A DNA stretch of 45,244 nucleotides, taken from positions 1-45,244 of the forward strand of contig CAMJPD010000005.1 in assembly GCA_946407765.1 (NCBI GenBank). The letters run 5' to 3'. Source of the stretch: an uncultured Lachnospiraceae bacterium (lineage in GTDB: Bacteria > Bacillota > Clostridia > Lachnospirales > Lachnospiraceae). Numbering within the stretch: the stretch's first letter is position 1; the number at the start of each line of letters is the position of its first letter. The translations under genes were made by a program, and so were the position numbers. Below are positions 24,157 to 32,871 of this stretch, piece after piece. The notes under the pieces are model-generated. The model was not told the DNA's origin. It ran no database searches and saw only the letters and a list, made by a program, of their open reading frames with translations.

Positions 24157-25362
24157 TTAATCTTCTGTATAGCAAGTTCCATTCTTAAGATCAAAATCTA
24201 TTGTGCAAATTTTGTCGGAACCTATATTAAATTGAATAGAATATATATTAGCCCCAAGATTAGTTAGTGGCTTAGGCATTACTGTAAGTTGTTTCTTAGC
24301 TGACTTAATTCTATCGTCTATATAATCTGTAGCACAAGCTTTTATTATTTCAAATGCAGTTGTATTTACTAATGTATTCATAATTGCAGTCATGTTGGCA
24401 TCTCCTCCTGTAAATACAGGAAGTTGAATCTTAATAATGAAAGTCTTGCTGTTTCCATTATCATCATCAGTAGTAAAATTATAATTTACGCTAACTCTGT
24501 CGTTTTCATACATAGGTGCTATAGCCTGAACAGTTTCTTGTACAGGAACTATTCCTGGAGATGAATAATTTGAAATTGAATTGTAGTTTATATTATTGTC
24601 AACATTTGTCATAGGCGCTTCTGGAACAACGAGTGCCTTAAGTGTTTCATTAATTGTATAGCGAACAATTATACAAGGGCGTACGCCAAGTTTTGAATCT
24701 GGTGAAGCATATTTTATACCACTTAAAATATTTCCTGAAATATTAGGTGTCCATTCGTGATTTAGTTCATCTTCAAGCCAGTACTTGTATCCACCGCTAT
24801 AATTTTCCTTAGAAACTTTATCTGTAGGTGATGCAATAGAAAGATTGGATTTTACTCCGCCAAAATAATATTTAGCTTCATTTTCTGTAAGGAAGAAAAT
24901 TCTTCCAGTATTTCTATATGGATTTTGTATGATGTAATCTGCTTCATATGTTGTAAATGCTGTATTAAAAAAACTTGTATCAAGCCACTTCTTAATTCTT
25001 GAATTATTCCATGTATTGTATTGTTCTGACTTACCGTATACATGAGAATCTAGAACGTGCTTAGCCATGAGAATTGCAGTATCATTTCTCTTTTCTAATA
25101 TATACCATTCAATAGGAGTTTTAGATTCTTGTCCATGTACCTGAGGATAGGAACCATAAGTAACTACTCCATAGAATTTTCCGTCATGTTCTCCATTAGG
25201 AAGTTCCGTTACAGCATAAGAAGAATTAATTGCATCAGACAATTCGTTCTTATATGTTTCAGATGCCGCGCGAACTGCTTCGCTCTGAATAATTACAGCA
25301 GCATGAGATATCGTAGAAATTAATATAGTGATAATAATTAATAGGAAAATATTCTTCTTCAT
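24157..25362 (-). CDS. Secreted DUF6273-domain protein
   Basis: A 401-residue exported protein with a signal peptide (about 1-22). Residues about 60-235 match the DUF6273 pattern: YGSYPQ, PIEWYIL, ILMAKHVLDSHVY, NTWNNSRIKKWLDTSFFNTAF and a final LGVRPCIIV. The C-terminal third (about 285-401) contains VNYNFTT, IIKIQLPVF and DFDLKNGTCY and could be a DUF3298/DUF4163-like domain, but I am not certain. No enzyme motif was recognised. SD AGGAG precedes the ATG. It lies 18 bp after trxB and overlaps regulation of ysxC by close spacing. Confidence 0.75.
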   Translation of the reverse strand: MKKNIFLLIIITILISTISHAAVIIQSEAVRAASETYKNELSDAINSSYAVTELPNGEHDGKFYGVVTYGSYPQVHGQESKTPIEWYILEKRNDTAILMAKHVLDSHVYGKSEQYNTWNNSRIKKWLDTSFFNTAFTTYEADYIIQNPYRNTGRIFFLTENEAKYYFGGVKSNLSIASPTDKVSKENYSGGYKYWLEDELNHEWTPNISGNILSGIKYASPDSKLGVRPCIIVRYTINETLKALVVPEAPMTNVDNNINYNSISNYSSPGIVPVQETVQAIAPMYENDRVSVNYNFTTDDDNGNSKTFIIKIQLPVFTGGDANMTAIMNTLVNTTAFEIIKACATDYIDDRIKSAKKQLTVMPKPLTNLGANIYSIQFNIGSDKICTIDFDLKNGTCYTED

Positions 25363-25380
25363 AACGGTTCTCCTATAAAA

Positions 25381-26313
25381 TTATTTTTTCTGTTCTAAAT
25401 CTGATAAATAATGTAAAACTGATGTTACAGCATTGGCGCCATCGGCTGCTGCTGTTATAACTTGACGGAGTTGTTTTGTTCTTACGTCTCCTGCCGCAAA
25501 TATTCCAGGAACACTTGTCTTGCAAGTTTCATCGGCAACTATTCTGTTCTTCTTCATTTCTACCTTGCCATCAAGAAGAGAACTTTCTGCCTTAGTTCCT
25601 ATTGCAACGAATACTCCATCTACATCTAGTCTATAATCTTTATTATCTTTAAGATTTTTAATTGTTACATATTCTATCTTACCATTACCATTGATTGATA
25701 CTGGGGCATAACTCCATAATATATCTATGTTGTCACAAGCCTTAGCTTCGTTTTGAAGAATTTGACTTCCTCTAAGTTCATCTCTTCTATGGATTAGATA
25801 AACCTTAGTTGCCATCTTAGATAAGAAGATTGCATCTTCAAGTGCTACATCACCTCCACCAAATACACAGACAGTCTTGCCCTTGAAAAAAGCTCCATCG
25901 CATGTTGCACAATAAGATACTCCCTTACCTCTAAATTCATCTTCACCTTCTATTCCAAGTTTTGCTGGGTAAGCACCTGTTGCAAGAATTACGGCCTTAG
26001 CAAGATAGGTTGTGTCTTTAGTTTTTACTAACTTAACTCTATCTCTAATTTGTTCTATTGAAGTAATCTTGGCATTTACAATTTCAAGATCAAGAGATTT
26101 TGCATGGTCTCTAAATTTTTGTGAAAGATCAAATCCATTAATTTTAGGAAGGCCCATGTAATTATCAACTTCATAAGTTTGAGTTATCTGCCCGCCTGAT
26201 GTTTCTATTGTTTCAAAAAGAATAGTATCTAAGCATGCACGCTTAGCATATATTCCTGCATTAAGTCCTGCTGGACCTGAACCAATTATAATTAAGTCAT
26301 ATGTCTTACTCAT
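25381..26313 (-). CDS. trxB: Thioredoxin reductase
   Basis: A 310-residue flavoprotein that passes electrons from NADPH to thioredoxin. FAD-binding GSGPAGLNAGIYAKR (11-25) is followed by the redox-active CATC (135-138), the NADPH-binding GGGDVALEDA, and HRRDELRGS, whose arginines read the 2'-phosphate of NADPH. The C-terminal FAD motif GIFAAGDVRTKQLRQVITAAADGA is intact. Length is typical of the low-Mr enzyme. SD AAGGA is at 6 nt. Its place among exported proteins suggests a supply of reducing power for envelope thiols, but that is inference. Confidence 0.96.
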   Translation of the reverse strand: MSKTYDLIIIGSGPAGLNAGIYAKRACLDTILFETIETSGGQITQTYEVDNYMGLPKINGFDLSQKFRDHAKSLDLEIVNAKITSIEQIRDRVKLVKTKDTTYLAKAVILATGAYPAKLGIEGEDEFRGKGVSYCATCDGAFFKGKTVCVFGGGDVALEDAIFLSKMATKVYLIHRRDELRGSQILQNEAKACDNIDILWSYAPVSINGNGKIEYVTIKNLKDNKDYRLDVDGVFVAIGTKAESSLLDGKVEMKKNRIVADETCKTSVPGIFAAGDVRTKQLRQVITAAADGANAVTSVLHYLSDLEQKK

Positions 26314-26321
26314 AATTATCC

Positions 26322-27104
26322 TTAATATTTTATAACTGAGTTGTCACCTGCGATGATAGAACCATTCTGAGTTATTGTATCTGCTCCTTGCATAGGGACA
26401 GGACCACCAACTCCCATGCCACCAGCAATTATTGAACCATTAGATGTTACATTGGTATCTTCATCATCTGCCTTAACAACTGGGTTTCCATCCTTATCTA
26501 ATTCATCAACTGTTACTTTATTAGCATTTGAAACTGTTGCTTCTCTATATGCCACAGATGTAGTTGCATATACATGAGAAAATAACTCGCCTGCTGAGCT
26601 TTGAGAATTTTCACCAAAAATTTGCTCGTCATATAATTGTAAGGCAAATGGATCAGCAGCGCCAGGACCTGCGAGAGTAAATTCTTTAAGTTCTATTTCG
26701 TCATTTTCGCTATTGTTCTTGATACGTTGTCCTTCGTCATTAACTCTATGCCCATCTATTTCATCATCTGTAACAAGGAAACCATACTTGTCGAAATAGT
26801 AGCATTGCATAGTGTTATCGCCGTATTTATCGATCCAAAACCAGCCGCCCTTCTTCTGAACGCCGTATTTATCTCTATATCCTATACCTTCTCTAAAATC
26901 TTTAAATATAACTGCTTGTTCTGTTTCGTCTTTCAAATTACCTTGCTCATATGTATTATCACCTTGCTCTACTGGGTCTGTTTCTGCAGCTTCTTCTACT
27001 GTCATAGAAAAGTAAAACCACTCACCAAGATTTTGTGATGTTGCATATGCTACATGAGCTAGTAACAAGCTTGTAATTAATAATGCTGGTAAAAACTTTT
27101 TCAT
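26322..27104 (-). CDS. Small secreted cell-wall-binding-repeat protein
   Basis: A 260-residue exported protein with a signal peptide (about 1-21, ending HVAYA). Residues about 85-130 hold choline-binding-like repeats: GGWFWIDKYGDNTMQCYYFDKYGFLV then DGHRVNDEGQRI (shown here as separate motifs WFWID, YYFDKYG and DGHRV). The C-terminal half has no known domain; NGSIIAG occurs twice (near 224 and 247), each after a T-x-N stretch. SD AAGGAG is clear. It lies 8 bp before trxB and 39 bp after thrS. It is probably a wall-associated protein of unknown role. Confidence 0.65.
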   Translation of the reverse strand: MKKFLPALLITSLLLAHVAYATSQNLGEWFYFSMTVEEAAETDPVEQGDNTYEQGNLKDETEQAVIFKDFREGIGYRDKYGVQKKGGWFWIDKYGDNTMQCYYFDKYGFLVTDDEIDGHRVNDEGQRIKNNSENDEIELKEFTLAGPGAADPFALQLYDEQIFGENSQSSAGELFSHVYATTSVAYREATVSNANKVTVDELDKDGNPVVKADDEDTNVTSNGSIIAGGMGVGGPVPMQGADTITQNGSIIAGDNSVIKY

Positions 27105-27143
27105 ATAATCTCCTTATAATGTCAAATGTTTGCTTTATTATGT

Positions 27144-28913
27144 TTACCTCTTGCTTTTTATTTCTTCGTGCATTGTTTTTATAAGTTCATCTATTGACTT
27201 TGCGCCTACGTCGCCTTCTTTTCTTGTGCGGACAGAAATTTTATTTTCTGCTGCTTCATTTGGTCCTACAACTAGCATGTATGGAATTTTCTTAAGCTGT
27301 GCTTCTCTAATCTTATATCCCATCTTTTCTGCTCTGTCGTCAACATTTACTCTAAAGCCTTCATCAAGAAGTTTTTCTGCTACGGCATTTGCATAATCAA
27401 GTGTCTTATCTGATATAGGAATTACTACTGCTTGAACTGGTGCAAGCCATAGTGGGAAGGCTCCTTCATAATGTTCTATAAGCATTCCTATAAATCTTTC
27501 TATGCTTCCAAAACATACAGAGTGTATCATGATAGGTCTATGTGGTGCTCCGTCTGATCCTATATACTCAAGGTCAAATCTTTGTGGGAGTTGGAAGTCA
27601 AGTTGTATAGTTCCGCATTGCCATGTTCTTCCTATACAATCTTTAAGATGGAAGTCTATCTTAGGTCCATAGAATGCACCATCACCAGGATTTAATTTAT
27701 ATGTAGCACCTATAGAATCAAGTGCTGCTTTAAGTCCTGCCTCTGCCTGTTCCCACTCTTCATCAGTTCCCATAGAATCTTCTGGACGAGTAGATAGTTC
27801 CATAGTATATTCAAAACCGAATTGTTTATATACGTCATCTATTAATTTAATTCTATCTGTTATAACTTTTTCTATCTGGAAGTCACCTATGAACATATGA
27901 GAATCATCTTGAGTAAATTCACGAACTCTCATAAGGCCATGGAGTTGTCCACTTTTTTCATGACGGTGAACAAGTCCTGGCTCTGAAAGTCTAACTGGAA
28001 GTTCTCTATATGAGTGAGGCTGTGATCTATAAACTAAAATTGATCCTGGACAGTTCATAGGCTTGATTGCAAAATCTTCACCATCAATTATTGTTGTATA
28101 CATGTTTTCCTTGTAATGGTCCCAGTGACCTGACTGTTCCCAAAGTTTTCTTGATAAAATTACTGGCGTTAAAATTTCATCATAACCTGCTCTGTGGTGA
28201 ATAACTCTCCAATAATCTAAAATTGTATTTCTAAGTATTGTTCCATTAGGTAGGTAGAATGGGAAACCTGGTCCAGCTTCATCCATAAGGAAGAGTCCAA
28301 GTTCCTTTCCAAGTTTTCTATGGTCACGCTTCTTGGCTTCTTCAAGCATTGTTAAGTAGTTTTGTAATTCTTCACTTGTAAAGAAACCTGTGCCATAAAC
28401 TCTTGTAAGCATTTTGTTCTTCTCATCACCTCTCCAGTATGCACCAGCAAGTGATGTAATTTTAAATGCCTTACAAAGTCCTGTATAACAAAGGTGCGCA
28501 CCACCACATAAATCAACAAAGTCACCTTGTTTTGCAAAATAAACTTTTTCTGATTCTGGGAGGTCCTTTACTAATTCTACTTTATATGTTTCATTTCTAT
28601 CTTCAAAATATTTTATTGCCTCGGCTCTTGGAAGAGTATATCTTTCTACTTTATAATTTTCCTTAATGATGTTCTTCATCTCTGCTTCAAGCTTTTCAAA
28701 ATCATTTTCTGTTAAAACATCATCACCAAAATCTATATCGTAATAGAATCCATTCTCAACGCTTGGACCTATTGCAAGTTTTGCATTTGGATAAAACTTC
28801 TTAATTGATTGTGCAAGGACATGGCTTAGGGTATGTCTCATCGTATCAATAGCATATTGATCTGTTTTTTCTAATTCCTTTATTGTGCCATCCCTTTCAA
28901 TTATCTTAATCAT
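27144..28913 (-). CDS. thrS: Threonyl-tRNA synthetase, form without the TGS domain
   Basis: A 589-residue class II synthetase charging tRNA-Thr. The editing domain is present (HTLSHVLAQ, the HxxxH metal site, and later CGGAHLC), as are the catalytic core (motif 2 RHEKSGQLHGLMRVREFTQDD region, quoted in part as HEKSGQLHGLMR; KPMNCPGSILVY with its zinc Cys) and the C-terminal anticodon-binding domain. The protein begins IIERDGTIKELEKTDQYAI and enters the editing domain at once, so the N-terminal TGS domain of E. coli-type ThrS (642 residues) is missing or reduced to about 20 residues. No T-box leader fits in the 48-bp gap to yebC. Confidence 0.95.
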   Translation of the reverse strand: MIKIIERDGTIKELEKTDQYAIDTMRHTLSHVLAQSIKKFYPNAKLAIGPSVENGFYYDIDFGDDVLTENDFEKLEAEMKNIIKENYKVERYTLPRAEAIKYFEDRNETYKVELVKDLPESEKVYFAKQGDFVDLCGGAHLCYTGLCKAFKITSLAGAYWRGDEKNKMLTRVYGTGFFTSEELQNYLTMLEEAKKRDHRKLGKELGLFLMDEAGPGFPFYLPNGTILRNTILDYWRVIHHRAGYDEILTPVILSRKLWEQSGHWDHYKENMYTTIIDGEDFAIKPMNCPGSILVYRSQPHSYRELPVRLSEPGLVHRHEKSGQLHGLMRVREFTQDDSHMFIGDFQIEKVITDRIKLIDDVYKQFGFEYTMELSTRPEDSMGTDEEWEQAEAGLKAALDSIGATYKLNPGDGAFYGPKIDFHLKDCIGRTWQCGTIQLDFQLPQRFDLEYIGSDGAPHRPIMIHSVCFGSIERFIGMLIEHYEGAFPLWLAPVQAVVIPISDKTLDYANAVAEKLLDEGFRVNVDDRAEKMGYKIREAQLKKIPYMLVVGPNEAAENKISVRTRKEGDVGAKSIDELIKTMHEEIKSKR

Positions 28914-28961
28914 AATTTCCTCTTTTTAAATACTATAAATTTTATATTAAACGAGTATTAA

Positions 28962-29696
28962 TCACTCTTGTTCTTCCCAATTTGTATAGACTTTCTTAAC
29001 ATCTTCACATTCATCAAGCAAATCTATAGTCCTTGTAAGCTGTTTTACAAGCTCTGGATCAGTTACTGAAACCCAGGTTGATGGAATCTTGTTAACATCT
29101 GCTTCAAGCATAGGAACTTTTTTTAATTCTAACTTCTCTCTAAGTGAGGCAAATGCATCTGGAGAAGATAATATTTCGTAAACATCATCTTCTTCATTAA
29201 AATCATCTGCGCCATTATCAAGTGCAAACATCATAAGGTCATCAGATGATAAATCGCATTCTTCCTTATCAACAATTATTTGCCCCTTATCTTCAAACAT
29301 AAATGATACACTTCCTGATGTTCCAAGGTTGCCGTTTCCTTTTGTAAATGCACTACGTACATCTGATGCTGTTCTATTTTTATTATCTGTAAGAGCAGAA
29401 ACAATTATCGCAACGCCGCCAACGCCGTAACCTTCATAAATTAATTCTTCAAAATTAACTGCATCTACACTTCCTGCAGCTTTCTTTATTCCCTTCTCTA
29501 TTGTATCGTTAGGCATGTTGTTTTGTTTTGCCTTGGCAATAACAGCTGCAAGTTTTGAATTGCTTGCTGGATCTGGACCGCCCTGTTTTACTGCAATTGC
29601 AAGTTCATGACCTATGATAGTAAAAATTTTACCTTTGGCAGCATCTGCCTTAGCCTTCTTATGTTTTATATTATTAAATCTACTATGGCCTGACAT
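28962..29696 (-). CDS. yebC: YebC/PmpR-family protein (TACO1-like)
   Basis: A 244-residue cytoplasmic protein with the family opening MSGHSRFNNIKHKKAKADAAKGK (key part HSRFNNIKHKK), the GGPDPASNSKLAAVIAKAKQNNMPNDTIEKGIKKA region and YEGYGVGGVAI. YebC proteins were long called transcription regulators; work on TACO1 and bacterial YebC supports a role in easing ribosome stalls, for example at proline runs. That is notable because the window encodes Pro/Gly-rich and repetitive proteins, but the link is only suggestive. SD AAAGGAG is at 9 nt. It is first in the dense gene run down to the ABC exporter. Confidence 0.95.
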   Translation of the reverse strand: MSGHSRFNNIKHKKAKADAAKGKIFTIIGHELAIAVKQGGPDPASNSKLAAVIAKAKQNNMPNDTIEKGIKKAAGSVDAVNFEELIYEGYGVGGVAIIVSALTDNKNRTASDVRSAFTKGNGNLGTSGSVSFMFEDKGQIIVDKEECDLSSDDLMMFALDNGADDFNEEDDVYEILSSPDAFASLREKLELKKVPMLEADVNKIPSTWVSVTDPELVKQLTRTIDLLDECEDVKKVYTNWEEQE

Positions 29697-29775
29697 TTTA
29701 AGTATCTCCTTTATTTACAAATTACTTATTGTGATAATTTTTTCTTAGTGTAATTTCAAATTTATTTGTGTACAA

Positions 29776-31053
29776 TTATTTTCTATGAATGAGCGCTTCT
29801 CTTTCTGGGCCGTTAGATACCATTGTGATAGGTGTTTCAATATGTTTTTCAATAAATTCTATATAGTCTCTTGTTTCCTTAGGAAGCTCTTCATATTTTT
29901 TTATTCCTCTTATGTCGCACTTCCAGCCTTTAAGTGTTTCATAAACCGGTTTTGCTTTATGAAGGTCTGGAGTTGCTGGAAATTCTGTTGTAACTTTTCC
30001 ATCTATTTCATAACCAACACATACTTTTATTTCATCAAGATAACCAAGTGGATCAAGAACAGTAAGTGCTACATCAGTTGCTCCTTGAAGTTTTGCACCA
30101 AACTTTGATGCAACGCAGTCATACCAGCCAACTCTTCTTGGTCTTCCAGTCTTGGCACCATACTCGCCCTTGTCGCCGCCTCTCTTTCTTAATTCTTCTG
30201 CTTCATCACCAAATATTTCTGAAACGAAATCTCCTGCGCCAACTGCAGATGAATATGCCTTACTTACTGCAATGATTTGTTTTATTTCATATGGTGGAAT
30301 TCCTGCACCTGTTGCACCATAACCTGCAAGAGTTGATGAACTTGTAACCATAGGATAAATTCCATGCTCTACATCTTTCATAGTTCCAAGTTGACCTTCA
30401 AGAAGTATAGTTTTGTTTTGTTTAATTGCATCTCTTAAAAATTTAGATGTATCACATAGGAAAGGCTTTATCATCTTTCCATATTCAAGAAGTGTATTAA
30501 GTGTTTCTTCTAAATTAATTTCTGGTTTATTATATAAATGTTTAAGAAGAGTATTTTTTATAGGAAGTATGGTTTTTAATTTTTCTGCCAAGGCATCTTT
30601 ATCATAAAGTTCGCAAGCCTGAAATCCTATTTTAGAATATTTGTCTGAATAAACAGGTGCAATGCCCGACTTAGTAGAACCAAAGGCTCCACCTGCGCGA
30701 CGCTCTTCTTCATATGCATCAAAATTTTTATGATATGGCATAACAACATGTGCTCTATCAGATACTAAAACTTTTGGGTCTCTGCCTATTGCCTTTTTTA
30801 CTTCTTCATATTCTGAAATAAATTGAGGAATTTCTAGAGCAACTCCATTAGCTACAACGCAAGTTACTTCCTTACTAAAAATTCCACTTGGCATCATATG
30901 TAATGCAAAACGTCCATAATTATTAATTATTGTGTGACCTGCATTGGCACCACCTTGGAAACGAACCACTATATCTGATTGTTCTGCAAGTGCATCTGTG
31001 ATTTTTCCTTTGCCTTCATCACCCCAGTTTGCGCCTACTATTGCTTTAACCAT
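29776..31053 (-). CDS. purA: Adenylosuccinate synthetase
   Basis: A 425-residue enzyme joining IMP and aspartate with GTP to form adenylosuccinate. GANWGDEGKGKITD (6-19) is the IMP/GTP-binding loop; most enzymes have Gln where this one has Asn. GGANAGHTI, the SDRAHVVMPYHK segment, FGSTKSGIAPVYSDK, EGQLGTM, TGRPRRVGWYD and a final SNGPER are all in place. Length is normal. With purB two genes upstream, both steps from IMP to AMP are encoded here. SD AAGGAG precedes the ATG. The 57-bp gap upstream shows no purine riboswitch. Confidence 0.96.
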   Translation of the reverse strand: MVKAIVGANWGDEGKGKITDALAEQSDIVVRFQGGANAGHTIINNYGRFALHMMPSGIFSKEVTCVVANGVALEIPQFISEYEEVKKAIGRDPKVLVSDRAHVVMPYHKNFDAYEEERRAGGAFGSTKSGIAPVYSDKYSKIGFQACELYDKDALAEKLKTILPIKNTLLKHLYNKPEINLEETLNTLLEYGKMIKPFLCDTSKFLRDAIKQNKTILLEGQLGTMKDVEHGIYPMVTSSSTLAGYGATGAGIPPYEIKQIIAVSKAYSSAVGAGDFVSEIFGDEAEELRKRGGDKGEYGAKTGRPRRVGWYDCVASKFGAKLQGATDVALTVLDPLGYLDEIKVCVGYEIDGKVTTEFPATPDLHKAKPVYETLKGWKCDIRGIKKYEELPKETRDYIEFIEKHIETPITMVSNGPEREALIHRK

Positions 31054-31110
31054 AAACTCTCCTTAACTCTTTAATAACTTATATCTTTCTTGTAATTTCA
31101 CTTGTGTGAA

Positions 31111-31386
31111 TTATTTATTCTTGTGCAATTTGTTTTTGTGCTTTTTTTCTTCTTTCAACTTTTCTTGCTTCTTATCATGGAAGTACATAAGTATTGCATA
31201 AATAACTGTAGATCCTACGAAGAGTCCTACAATAGAAGCGACAAGAGCATTATCTGGACCACCAGTTATTGCAAGATAGACCATAAGAATTAACATGGCA
31301 AATATGTATGCTAAAGCAATGCCTGAAATAATTCTTGTAAGTATGGTCATTCCCTTGTTGGCTTTTTGAAATTTAGTTTGTGACAT
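31111..31386 (-). CDS. Small two-helix membrane protein between purB and purA
   Basis: This 91-residue protein has two hydrophobic helices (about 15-37 and 45-67) joined by a short TGGPDNAL loop and a highly basic Lys/Glu-rich tail (about 70-91, ending KNKLHKNK). I recognise no family. SD AAGGAG and the ORF fit tightly between purB (22 bp) and purA (57 bp), so it is very likely real and cotranscribed. The basic tail should face the cytoplasm. Possible roles include anchoring or a transport accessory function, but nothing in the sequence decides this. Confidence 0.7.
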   Translation of the reverse strand: MSQTKFQKANKGMTILTRIISGIALAYIFAMLILMVYLAITGGPDNALVASIVGLFVGSTVIYAILMYFHDKKQEKLKEEKKHKNKLHKNK

Positions 31387-31408
31387 ATATACTCCTTAAA
31401 CTTATTAT

Positions 31409-32869
31409 TTATACTGATATATTGCTTTTTAATCCTAGTTTATTTTTATTCTTATCTAGTAGTGGCTTTATAGTTTCATTAAGTAAATCATCTACTTGGT
31501 GTTCTGCTCGTCCTATGTAGAGTGTTCCATCTTTTAATTTTTCAAGTTCTGCCTTATTTATATGAAGGTTAGGATCCTTATCTATAAGATCAAGTAAATT
31601 GTTTTCCCTTCCTTCCTTAACATTCTTTCCTGCTTCCATAGAAAGTTTTCTAATAATTTCATGAACTTCTTGTCTGCTAGCACCATTTTCTACTTCCTTC
31701 ATCATAATATTTTCTGTCATCATAAATGGTAATTCATCATCAAGATGTTTCTTAACCATACCTTCATTAACAACAAGTCCATCGCATATATTAATATATA
31801 AATTTAATATTCCATCTACTGCCATAAAACATTCTGGAATAGAAATTCTCTTGTTGGCGCTGTCGTCAAGAGTTCTCTCAAGCCACTGCGTGCTACTTGT
31901 TATAGATGCATTTGACAGACTTACACATACGTAATTTGCAAGTGATGCCATCCTCTCGCATCTCATAGGATTTCTCTTGTAAGGCATTGCTGATGAACCA
32001 ATCTGATTTTTCTCAAATGGTTCTTCTATTTCTTTCAAGTGTGCAAGTAATCTTATGTCGTTAGAAAATTTATGAGCGCTCTGTGCAATCTGTGATAGAA
32101 CAGATAAAACTTTAAAATCTTCCTTGCGGCTATAAGTTTGACCTGAAACTTTCACTATAGAATTTTTATCAAATCCAAAATCTTCTGCGATGAGTTCATC
32201 TATCTTCTTGCAAGCATCATCTACTTCTTTTGTTAACTTGCCATCCTTAGAAAATAATTCTACGAATGAAGCTTGAGTTCCTGTTGTTCCTTTAGAACCA
32301 AGAAACTTCATTGTGTCTATTACATAACTTAGGTCGAGGTAGTCGTTGTAAATATCATAGAGCCAAAGTGAGGCACGCTTACCTATAGTTGTTGGTTGAG
32401 CTGGTTGAAAGTGGGTGTAGCCAAGTGTTGGGACTGATTTGTATTTGCCTGCAAATGTTGCAAGAAGATTAATCACGTTAAGCAACTTGGTCTGAATTAG
32501 GAGGAGCGCTTCTTTCATCAATATAAGTTCTGTGTTGTCGCCCACGTAGCATGAAGTTGCACCAAGATGAATTATTCCAGCAGCCTTAGTCGCCTGAAGA
32601 CCGTATGCATATACATGACTCATTACATCATGACGAACTTCTGCTTCTTTCTTTCCAGCTTCTTCAAAATTTATATCGTCTTTATACTTTTCAAGATCTG
32701 CAATTTGTTCTTCTGTTATAGGAAGGCCAAGTTTACGTTCTGCCCTAGCAAGAGAAATCCATAAAAGGCGCCAAGTTTTGAACTTTTTTTCTTCACTAAA
32801 AAGGTAGCTCATCTCATGTGATGCATATCTTGTGCCTAGTGGCGATATGTATTTATCATGTGTTTCCAT
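31409..32869 (-). CDS. purB: Adenylosuccinate lyase
   Basis: A 486-residue fumarase/aspartase-superfamily enzyme that releases fumarate from adenylosuccinate and from SAICAR in purine synthesis. The signature SSAMPYKRNPMRCER is intact, and HVYAYG, GATSCYVGDN, LGYTHFQPAQPTT and TGTQASF supply the other catalytic regions. The eukaryote-like long form (about 480 residues) fits rather than the 430-residue Bacillus form. The ATG follows the typA stop by 2 bp and SD GGGGAAA overlaps that gene. It forms a unit with typA upstream and purA downstream. Confidence 0.95.
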   Translation of the reverse strand: METHDKYISPLGTRYASHEMSYLFSEEKKFKTWRLLWISLARAERKLGLPITEEQIADLEKYKDDINFEEAGKKEAEVRHDVMSHVYAYGLQATKAAGIIHLGATSCYVGDNTELILMKEALLLIQTKLLNVINLLATFAGKYKSVPTLGYTHFQPAQPTTIGKRASLWLYDIYNDYLDLSYVIDTMKFLGSKGTTGTQASFVELFSKDGKLTKEVDDACKKIDELIAEDFGFDKNSIVKVSGQTYSRKEDFKVLSVLSQIAQSAHKFSNDIRLLAHLKEIEEPFEKNQIGSSAMPYKRNPMRCERMASLANYVCVSLSNASITSSTQWLERTLDDSANKRISIPECFMAVDGILNLYINICDGLVVNEGMVKKHLDDELPFMMTENIMMKEVENGASRQEVHEIIRKLSMEAGKNVKEGRENNLLDLIDKDPNLHINKAELEKLKDGTLYIGRAEHQVDDLLNETIKPLLDKNKNKLGLKSNISV

Positions 32870-32871
32870 TT

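Noticed and set aside
23579..24175. YsxC starting at 24175
   Set aside because: This would overlap the preceding gene by 19 bp and adds residues not seen in the family. The ATG at 24154 directly follows the upstream stop.
28914..28961. T-box regulation of thrS
   Set aside because: Only 48 bp separate yebC and thrS, too short for a T-box leader.
31054..31110. Purine riboswitch before purA
   Set aside because: The gap is 57 bp with no aptamer-like core or terminator.
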